From: Candidatus Scatosoma pullistercoris
Lineage (GTDB): Bacteria; Bacillota; Clostridia; Christensenellales; Borkfalkiaceae
DNA: 12,005 bases
Direction of reading: 5' to 3'
Assembly: GCA_018714725.1 (NCBI GenBank)
Contig: DVMZ01000003.1
Coordinates: 1-12,005, forward strand
In this document: piece after piece, positions 6,288-12,005 of the stretch
Layout: each line of letters starts with the position of its first letter
Position numbering within the stretch: the first letter of the stretch is position 1
Program-made: the position numbers and the translations under genes
The notes under the pieces: generated by a model
Database searches by the model: none
The model's input: only the letters and a program-made list of their open reading frames with translations
Told to the model about the DNA's origin: nothing

Positions 6288-7400
6288 TTACGCCGCCTGC
6301 GTGAACGCGAAGTTCTCCGTCGTTCCGCCGGCCATTTCGGGAAGCGTCAGCGCGATCGTACCGCTGTACTGATAAGTTTCATAGCTCACCTCCAGCGTAT
6401 AGGTATCTTCCGCCAGCATATTCCCTTCGTCCTCGGTGACGGTCAGCACATTGTTGTACATCGCATCCGTGGCCCAGGTGCCTTTTGCCGCCACGTTATA
6501 GCCCGTCGTGTAATCCATCGAAAGCGTCCAGGTGCCGTTGTCGTACAGTTCCAGCTTCGCATTGACCCATCCCATCGCGGAGGCGGTCAGCGTAATCTGC
6601 ACCTCGGGTTCCTCGACCGGAGCGGTGGGGTCGGTCGTGAGCATCGTGTACTCCGTCTGGCCGACTTTGAGCGTGATCGTCGTTCCCGCCGTGAGGGAAT
6701 AAGTGGTTTCGCCGTCGTCATCGGTGAGGGTGTATGTAGTCACGCCGTCTGCTTCCGCAGCCGTATAGGTACCGATGGAACCCGCCTGTCCGACGCCGTT
6801 GATGCCGTCCAGCGCATAGCTGTCATCCGAATAGAATTCGACTTTGACAAAATCCGTGCCGTAATTTTCGGAATAGTAGGTGGCCACGGTGATGACGGTC
6901 TCTTCGATGTAATCATCCTGTTTGGGAATGTTGTAAAGCGCCTGGCTGGAAGGTCCGTCCACGATATCCGTCAGCAGGACGTTGCCTTCGCCGTCCGCGA
7001 CGACGCAGTGCTCGTCATATCCCGAATAAACGCCGTTGGGGCTTTCGGTGAAAGGATCGTCCGACAGCGTGATCGTATAATATTTGGTGTATTCCTTGTC
7101 GCCGATCGTCACGGTGCCGGTCGCTTCCGTCGCGGTATAAGTGCCGCCGAAGATGGCCTGCGTGGAGATCGCATAATAAGTGCCGTCCTCGTACAGATTG
7201 ATTCCGACGCCGTAATCCACTCCGCCGGTGACCATCAGCGAATACCAGTAGCCGCCTTTATAATCCACCTCCGTCTCCGCCACGGAATTGTCGGGCGAGG
7301 AAGTTTTCCCGCTGTCCTCTCCGCCGTTGCAGGCCGCCAGGCCCACCGACATCGCCAAAACGCCCGCAAGGGCAAACGCACCGAAAAGTTTTTTGTTCAT
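6288..7400 (-). CDS. Unrecognised surface lipoprotein with three similar beta-rich modules
   Basis: A 370-residue predicted lipoprotein of no family I can name. Residues 1-23 form a type II signal peptide (MNKK, hydrophobic stretch, LAAC lipobox), with Cys24 as the lipidated residue. A short Gly/Ser/Asp linker follows. Three related segments are then seen: INLYEDGTYYAIS with GGTYTATEATGTVTI (67-99), VEFYSDDSYALDG with GTYTAAEADGVTTYTLT (187-226), and LELYDNGTWTLSM with GTWATDAMYNNVLTV (283-321). The shared pattern is hydrophobic-[LF]Y-x-D-[GD]-[TS]-[YW], then G-T-[YW]-[TA], consistent with antiparallel beta sheets. The protein is acidic and rich in Thr and Tyr. The ATG has AAAGGAG 10 bases upstream. 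Lying between the binding protein and the permeases, it may help capture or present glycan outside the cell. That role is inferred from position only. Confidence 0.85.
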   Translation of the reverse strand: MNKKLFGAFALAGVLAMSVGLAACNGGEDSGKTSSPDNSVAETEVDYKGGYWYSLMVTGGVDYGVGINLYEDGTYYAISTQAIFGGTYTATEATGTVTIGDKEYTKYYTITLSDDPFTESPNGVYSGYDEHCVVADGEGNVLLTDIVDGPSSQALYNIPKQDDYIEETVITVATYYSENYGTDFVKVEFYSDDSYALDGINGVGQAGSIGTYTAAEADGVTTYTLTDDDGETTYSLTAGTTITLKVGQTEYTMLTTDPTAPVEEPEVQITLTASAMGWVNAKLELYDNGTWTLSMDYTTGYNVAAKGTWATDAMYNNVLTVTEDEGNMLAEDTYTLEVSYETYQYSGTIALTLPEMAGGTTENFAFTQAA

Positions 7401-7443
7401 TTTCCCGTATCTCCTTTCTTTTTTTATTTTTCCTTCTCTACTT

Positions 7444-7475
7444 CCCGGACCTGCCGGTTTTCCGACCGGTCCGGG
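7444..7475 (-). promoter_or_regulatory. Hairpin after the binding-protein gene
   Basis: An inverted repeat, CCCGGACC (7444-7451) with GGTCCGGG (7468-7475), plus an inner CGG/CCG pair around a four-base loop and two mismatches between. It starts 38 bases after the binding-protein stop and is not followed by a T run on the minus strand. It therefore looks more like a 3'-end stabiliser or processing hairpin than a terminator, and could raise the level of the binding-protein message over the genes after it. Confidence 0.6.
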
Positions 7476-7513
7476 TATTTTCCGTCAAATGTTTTGTCCT
7501 TCTCTTTTCCCGG

Positions 7514-9283
7514 TCAGTTCTTGCCGCTCACCCGGTCGATGACCGCCTGCAGAATTTCCGTATTCTCGTCGCATTTTCTCGTACGGAGCTGACCGAGGAA
7601 GGAATTCCAGTTCGCATCGGTGACGCCGCCTTTGATGAGGTTAGGCAGCTGTTTGCCGATCTGATCGCGGATCTTGGTCTGCGTGGTATTGTATTCGCCG
7701 CCCTCATCGCTCGTCATCTGGCTCAGCAGCGAACTCTGCACCGCCCCGTAATTGGTATAGGCGCTCCATTCGCGATAGGCGTGCGCTTTGCGCTCGGAAT
7801 TCTGCAGATAGGTCAGTCCGGCATATTCGTCGAATCCGAGGCCGAAGAAATACTGTCCGTTGGTTGCGGGAGGGATGTCCCCCGTCCCGTTGAGGATTTT
7901 GAGATTCTGGCGGATCACCGCGCCCTCGGTCCCCGCGGCAACTTCTTCGCCCGTCGCGGGATCTACCCACCAGTAGCAGCCGTCTTCAAGACCGAATTTG
8001 GAAACGAGAGACCGGTCAATGTCATATTCGTTCCACTGTTCGGTGGACAGGCCGTAAAATTTGACGATCGAACCCTCTTCGCTGTACAGCCAGTCGAGCA
8101 TATTGAAGAATTTTTCGACGTTTTTGCCTTCAATCGCCTGTGTGACGATCCAGCGGCGGGAAGTTTCCTGACCATCGAGATAGAACACGGTGGGATCGGG
8201 CGAATCCGCCGTTTCTTTGGGCTGACGCGCTCCCCAAAGATCGATTCCTTCCAGAGCGCCCGTCGCCTCCTGACCGCTGAGGATGAGATCGCCCACCTGG
8301 CCCGCGGTGCCGTAGAACATACCGACGGTGCCGTTCATAAAGCTGTCGGAATCCAGCGCATAGAACAGATCGCCGCTGTTGGAGGTGAAATTGGGATCCA
8401 GCCAGCCTTCTTCATACCATTTGTTCATGGTCTCGGTATATTTTCTGAATTCGTCCGTCGTAGCGCCGAATTTCGCTACGTCGTAAACCCCTTCTTCCTC
8501 TCCTTCGTACAGATTCCAAAGCCCGCCGACGCCGAAAGCGGAAACGATTTCGCCCGTTTCGTGATAGCCGATATTGGGCAGCGTAATCGCGTATTTGTAT
8601 CCCTCCGCTTTTTCAAAGACGGAGAACATATATTCCCAGTCGGCAATGGTCAGCGGATTGTCATACCCGTCTTCGTCGAGATACCCGTCCGGGAATTTCA
8701 CGCCGTCTTTATAGTTGCCGTCGCCGTCCGGCTGGTCGGGATTGCCGTCATACTTCACCAGCCAGTCCCGGCGATACATGAATCCGCCCCACTGATTGGG
8801 AATGCCGGCATTGTAATTGTTGATGGTGATGTATTTCCCGTCGATCTTGGCATACTTCGTCAATTCCGCATTGTCCGAAAGGAACTTGCTGTAATTGGGC
8901 ATATAATCGGCGATGTAGTCGGTCAGGTCGAGCGCGGGCCCGTATCCCTCGTCATACAGGTCGGCCACCACGCCGGTATAATAGGAAAGATCCATCATGT
9001 CGGGATACTCCCCGGAACCGGTCAGTTTGTTGAAATCCTCCGCCTCTTTTCCCGGTGCGGGCGGCTGCATGAATTCCAGCTTGATGTCAAACTTGTTTTC
9101 CAGATACTGCATTACGGGATTTTTGCCGTAATTGTCGTAAATCGAACTGTTTACAATCGAACCGATCCAGATCGTAAACGTGTCCGGATCCTCCTCTTTG
9201 CAGGAAGTCAACGTTCCGACGGTTCCCGCCATCAGCGCTGCCGCCATTGCAACGGCACCGGCTTTCTTGAATAAACCTTTCAT
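7514..9283 (-). CDS. Extracellular sugar-binding lipoprotein of a CUT1 ABC transporter (LipO/LplA type)
   Basis: A 589-residue substrate-binding lipoprotein, the receptor of the importer formed by the two downstream permeases. Residues 1-27 are a type II signal peptide ending in the lipobox LTSC, with Cys28 lipidated. The mature part opens with DTFTIWIGSIVN, then KNPVMQYLENKFDIKLEFMQ, followed by SGEYPDMMDLSYY: the typical first lobe of LplA/LipO binding proteins. An Asp-rich loop (about 179-209, DGNPDQPDGDGNYKDG) resembles the calcium-binding insert of this family. The length is longer than classic maltose-type proteins but normal for LipO. The ATG at 9283 is preferred to an in-frame TTG one codon earlier because GGGAGG lies 6 bases upstream of it. 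An AT-rich region with a TATAAT box precedes the gene. The ligand is not readable from sequence; the neighbours suggest a rhamnosylated oligosaccharide. Confidence 0.94.
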   Translation of the reverse strand: MKGLFKKAGAVAMAAALMAGTVGTLTSCKEEDPDTFTIWIGSIVNSSIYDNYGKNPVMQYLENKFDIKLEFMQPPAPGKEAEDFNKLTGSGEYPDMMDLSYYTGVVADLYDEGYGPALDLTDYIADYMPNYSKFLSDNAELTKYAKIDGKYITINNYNAGIPNQWGGFMYRRDWLVKYDGNPDQPDGDGNYKDGVKFPDGYLDEDGYDNPLTIADWEYMFSVFEKAEGYKYAITLPNIGYHETGEIVSAFGVGGLWNLYEGEEEGVYDVAKFGATTDEFRKYTETMNKWYEEGWLDPNFTSNSGDLFYALDSDSFMNGTVGMFYGTAGQVGDLILSGQEATGALEGIDLWGARQPKETADSPDPTVFYLDGQETSRRWIVTQAIEGKNVEKFFNMLDWLYSEEGSIVKFYGLSTEQWNEYDIDRSLVSKFGLEDGCYWWVDPATGEEVAAGTEGAVIRQNLKILNGTGDIPPATNGQYFFGLGFDEYAGLTYLQNSERKAHAYREWSAYTNYGAVQSSLLSQMTSDEGGEYNTTQTKIRDQIGKQLPNLIKGGVTDANWNSFLGQLRTRKCDENTEILQAVIDRVSGKN

Positions 9284-9315
9284 CAAAAACCTCCCTTTTT
9301 CCTTTTTCTGTCTGT

Positions 9316-9321
9316 ATTATA
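9316..9321 (-). promoter_or_regulatory. -10 box of a probable activator-dependent promoter for the binding-protein gene
   Basis: TATAAT on the minus strand (9321-9316), 33 bases before the ATG. At 16-18 base spacing there is no good -35 hexamer (AAGAAG at 17). A TTGACA at 9360-9355 is 33 bases away, too far to pair with it. A consensus -10 with a poor -35 is the usual form of a promoter that needs an activator. Confidence 0.55.
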
Positions 9322-9345
9322 AATCTTATTTTCACAAACTTCTTG

Positions 9346-9377
9346 CAAAAATGTTGTCAAAATTACATATATGTTGT
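9346..9377 (-). repeat. Two 12-bp direct repeats upstream of the binding-protein promoter, candidate operator
   Basis: On the minus strand, ACAACATATATG (9377-9366) and ACAACATTTTTG (9357-9346) agree at 10 of 12 positions and are 20 bases apart start to start, close to two helical turns. They lie about 37-68 bases before the expected transcription start. Tandem direct repeats at this place and spacing are typical binding sites of AraC-family activators, which often control LipO-type transporters; no such regulator gene is in the window. The first copy contains the palindrome ACATATATGT (9374-9365). Confidence 0.45.
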
Positions 9378-9385
9378 TTTGTTTC

Positions 9386-12005
9386 TTATTTCAGGAGTCC
9401 CTGTGCGTCGAGGCCGTTCATATGCTCCACCAAAGCGGAAAACAGTTTTGTCCCCTCTTCGCCGGAATAAGCGCAGAGTTCGCTGAGGGTCATATTGGCG
9501 GCAAACGCGATCATCGGGCCGTCAAAGATGCCGGGCGAAACTTTCTGCAGGAAGTCTTTGGCTTCGGGAAAATCGCAAAGACTTCCGAACGTGCTGTCCA
9601 TCGAAAACCGCCGGGCGGACAAATCGGTACCCGTCGCATATTCGTATTCATAGCGGCCGCTGCCGACTTTCACGGCCTTTTGTTTTTCGGGCAGAACGAT
9701 TTCCGCCTGCGTATTGCAGGGAATTTCGACGGCGACGCGGAGCCTGCCGTTTCTGCATTCGTATTCCGAAACGATTTTTCCGTAAACGGTTTCCAGCTCC
9801 GCCCGCACCCGTTCCAGGCCTTTGGTCAGCGTCGGGCGGATCAGAATCTTTTTATAGCCCGGCTGCAGGCAATCGATGCCCGCCACTTTTCTGTACAGGA
9901 AATCGCCGACCGCGCCGTAGGAATAGTGATTGAAGGAATTCATCGCGGGATCGTAAGGCGTGCCGTCCGGCTGAATGCCGTTCCAGCGCTCCCAGATCGT
10001 CGTGGCGCCGTGCTTGACCTCGTACAGCCAGGAGGGATAATCGTCGTTGAAAAGCAGCCGGGTCGCCACGTCGTGAAGACCGTTTTCGGAAAGGGCAAAC
10101 AGCAAAAACGGCGTGCCGGCAAATCCCGTATTCAGGTGATTCTTATTTTCCGCCAGATTATTTTTGAGGGCCGCGACCACGCGCTTTCTGTATTTTTGCG
10201 GCACGATGTCAAAATACAAGGCAAGCGCGCACGCCGTCTGCGTCTCGCTGACCAGCCGGCCCGTGCCCGTGACGTATTCCCGGCGGATGGCTTTGAGAAT
10301 CCTGTTCTTTCGCTCCCAGTATTTGTCGTAATCGTCCATGTTGCCCAGTTCTTTCGCCGCCCGCGCGACAAAATCGGTCGTGACGTAATAAAAGACGTTT
10401 GCGACAAAATATTTATCCGTCGCGCCCGTGCGCGATTCCGCGTTTCCCGAATCCAGCGCCAGCCAATCCCCGTACTGGAACCCGCTCTGCCACAGTTCGT
10501 TCTCGCCGCAGCGGGAACAGACATAATCCGCCCAGCGCTTCATGGAAAGATACTGTTCGTCCAGATCCCGCAAATTGCCGTAAACGAGATATTTGTTCCA
10601 GGGAATCATCGTCGCGCAATCGCTCCAGAGCGCCGCTCCGTCCTGTCTGCCCATCGTGTTGGGAACGACGTGCGGAATGTTCCCGTCATCGTACTGTTCG
10701 GTCATCACGTCCTGCAACCATTTCTCGAAAAAGCGGGAAACGTCGTAATTGAACGCCGCCGTACGGAAAAACACGTTCGCGTCCCCCGTCCAGCCCAGAC
10801 GCTCGTCCCGCTGCGGACAATCGGTCGGCACGTCCACAAAATTCCCGCGCTGTCCCCAGAAAATATTGCTCTGCAGCTGATTGATGCGCCTGTCCGAACA
10901 CTCGAACTTCCCCGTCCGCTCCATATCCGAATGGACGACCACGGCGACGGCGTCCTCTTTGGGGATTTCTTTGCCCTCGATCCGGATATAGCGGAATCCG
11001 TGGGAAGTGAAATGCGGCTGCAGGATCTGACTGCCGCCGGCGAGAATATATTCGTCCTCGCTCTTTGCGGTGCGCAGGTTCTCCGTGTAAAAATTCCCGT
11101 TTTCGTCGAGAATTTCGGCATGGCGGACCAAAATCCGCTCTCCCGCCGCCCCTTCTGCCCGGAGGCGGACAAACCCGACAAGGTTCTGCCCGAAATCCAG
11201 CACATATTCCCCGCGGGGCGTGTAAAAGGCGGAAACGGCGTTCACCGTCTGCGTACAGCGTACCGGTTCGTTCCGCTGCCCCACCAGCCGCGCTTTGCCC
11301 GCGGAAACCGCCTGCACCCCGCATTCCTTCCGCTCCGCCGTATGATCCTGCTTTTCCCCGTAATAAAATTCGCTGTCCGCAATGAAACAGGTCGCGGCTT
11401 TCCAGGTTTTATCCGTGACAAATACTTCCTGCGTTCCGTCCTCATACCAGACGCACAGCTCCGCCAGACCCGCCGTCCGCGAACCGTAATTTGCCTTTTC
11501 TCCCGCAAAGCCCAGAGCCCCCGCATACCAGCCCTTGCCGATCATCATTTCCAGATCGTTCTCCCCCTCCTTCAGAAGAGCGGTGACGTCGTAAGTCTGG
11601 TATTCCAGCGTGTGGCGATAATCCGTCCAGAAAGGCGCAAAGTACAGATCGCCCGCTTTTTTCCCGCCGATATAAAATTCATACAGCCCGAGCGCGGAAG
11701 CATACAGGCGGGCCTTCGACACTTTTTTGCGGACGACAATCCGTCTGCACAGCGAATATACCGGCCAGCCGTCCTTCTCCGGCGCAATAAACTCCGCCTT
11801 AAACGGCTCGTCCAGTTTCCCAGTTTCAAACTCCAGCCTGCTCTCCGCCGTGTTCCCGTAATTGTCCGTCACCGAAAGGCTCGCTTCATAAGGCGTACGC
11901 GGCTGCAGGTGCTCCCCTGCATAACGGATATTGAGCGAATCCGCCGATTTGACGTTTTTCCTGCTCCATACCGTCTTTCCCGCCTGCCGGACGATAAGGC
12001 TGTAC
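9386..12005 (-). CDS. GH78 alpha-L-rhamnosidase, N-terminus beyond the window
   Basis: An inverting enzyme that removes terminal alpha-L-rhamnose from glycosides and oligosaccharides. The frame stays open to the window edge: 872 residues are visible, and the in-frame GTG at 11872 is internal because coding upstream (VWSRKNVKSADSLNI, then YAGEHLQPRTPYEA) matches the GH78 N-terminal fibronectin-like domain. Next, in order: a beta domain with YEFYIGGKKAGD and IGKGWYAGALGF, a second one with YVLDFGQNLVGFVRL, and the (alpha/alpha)6 barrel with DCPQRDERLGWTGD. Its Glu (codon 10802-10804) is the expected acid. GATTIWERW follows, with its Glu (9989-9991) at the proposed base position, then a C-terminal beta domain ending near AEIVLPEKQ. 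A tail of about 73 residues follows that resembles the end of the GH3 enzyme. Whether the start carries a signal peptide cannot be seen. It is the first visible gene of the cluster. Confidence 0.95.
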   Translation of the reverse strand, partial: YSLIVRQAGKTVWSRKNVKSADSLNIRYAGEHLQPRTPYEASLSVTDNYGNTAESRLEFETGKLDEPFKAEFIAPEKDGWPVYSLCRRIVVRKKVSKARLYASALGLYEFYIGGKKAGDLYFAPFWTDYRHTLEYQTYDVTALLKEGENDLEMMIGKGWYAGALGFAGEKANYGSRTAGLAELCVWYEDGTQEVFVTDKTWKAATCFIADSEFYYGEKQDHTAERKECGVQAVSAGKARLVGQRNEPVRCTQTVNAVSAFYTPRGEYVLDFGQNLVGFVRLRAEGAAGERILVRHAEILDENGNFYTENLRTAKSEDEYILAGGSQILQPHFTSHGFRYIRIEGKEIPKEDAVAVVVHSDMERTGKFECSDRRINQLQSNIFWGQRGNFVDVPTDCPQRDERLGWTGDANVFFRTAAFNYDVSRFFEKWLQDVMTEQYDDGNIPHVVPNTMGRQDGAALWSDCATMIPWNKYLVYGNLRDLDEQYLSMKRWADYVCSRCGENELWQSGFQYGDWLALDSGNAESRTGATDKYFVANVFYYVTTDFVARAAKELGNMDDYDKYWERKNRILKAIRREYVTGTGRLVSETQTACALALYFDIVPQKYRKRVVAALKNNLAENKNHLNTGFAGTPFLLFALSENGLHDVATRLLFNDDYPSWLYEVKHGATTIWERWNGIQPDGTPYDPAMNSFNHYSYGAVGDFLYRKVAGIDCLQPGYKKILIRPTLTKGLERVRAELETVYGKIVSEYECRNGRLRVAVEIPCNTQAEIVLPEKQKAVKVGSGRYEYEYATGTDLSARRFSMDSTFGSLCDFPEAKDFLQKVSPGIFDGPMIAFAANMTLSELCAYSGEEGTKLFSALVEHMNGLDAQGLLK

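Noticed and set aside
6114..7592. A plus-strand open frame of 492 codons over the lipoprotein gene.
   Set aside because: The minus strand has a signal peptide, lipobox, ribosome binding site and repeated modules. The plus-strand frame has none of these and runs across several gene ends and hairpins.
7781..9274. A plus-strand open frame of 497 codons over the binding-protein gene.
   Set aside because: The minus strand encodes an evident LipO-type binding lipoprotein; the plus-strand translation shows no motif and no ribosome binding site that I could find.
9284..9286. A TTG start one codon before the ATG of the binding protein.
   Set aside because: The ATG at 9283 has a better spaced GGGAGG and is the more likely initiator; the difference is one residue.
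9355..9360. A perfect TTGACA box upstream of the binding-protein gene.
   Set aside because: It is 33 bases from the only good -10 box, too far to form one promoter, and it overlaps the second direct repeat. A separate weak promoter using it cannot be excluded.
11870..11872. A GTG that could be taken as the start of the large GH78 gene.
   Set aside because: The frame continues upstream to the window edge with GH78-like sequence and no stop, so this codon is an internal valine.

Overview
The window looks like a chromosomal segment of a moderately GC-rich Gram-positive anaerobe, most likely a gut- or plant-fibre-associated member of Clostridia (Bacillota). This rests on four sights: a large Bacillus/Clostridium-type SRP RNA with an Alu domain, consensus Gram-positive promoters and strong Shine-Dalgarno sites, lipoprotein-anchored substrate binding (LTSC and LAAC lipoboxes), and an Mrp/NBP35 N-terminus of the kind seen in Clostridia. 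Genus and species cannot be fixed from the sequence.

Layout. Positions 1-145 (minus) hold the first 48 codons of an Mrp/NBP35 P-loop ATPase behind a consensus promoter. Divergent from it, the SRP RNA (about 338-602, plus) has its own consensus promoter and a perfect 13-bp intrinsic terminator (611-648). A minus-strand terminator (701-728) closes the large cluster that fills the rest of the window. All cluster genes lie on the minus strand. In transcription order they are: a GH78 alpha-L-rhamnosidase (12005-9386, N-terminus off the window), a CUT1/LipO-type solute-binding lipoprotein (9283-7514), an unrecognised lipoprotein built from three similar beta-rich modules (7400-6288), an LplB-type permease (6211-5228), a YtcP/LplC-type permease (5215-4304), a cytoplasmic GH3 beta-glycosidase (4155-1723), and an in-frame C-terminal third of a second GH78 enzyme (1722-850) that begins on the base after the GH3 stop codon.

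How it works together (inference). The binding protein and two permeases import a rhamnose-containing oligosaccharide or glycoside, GH78 removes the terminal alpha-L-rhamnose, and GH3 hydrolyses the exposed beta-linked sugar. Candidate substrates are rhamnosyl-glucosides such as rutinosides, saponin sugars, or pectic rhamnogalacturonan fragments. No ABC ATPase is present, as is usual for this transporter class, which shares an MsmX-like ATPase encoded elsewhere. No regulator gene is in the window.

Expression appears to be tuned between genes. There is an AT-rich promoter region with two 12-bp direct repeats before the binding protein, a hairpin after it, a strong hairpin plus T-run between the lipoprotein and the permeases, and a good promoter plus a GC-rich leader hairpin before GH3. 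The least described elements are the three-module lipoprotein, the truncated second GH78, and a small C-terminal module that seems to be shared by the GH3 and GH78 enzymes.
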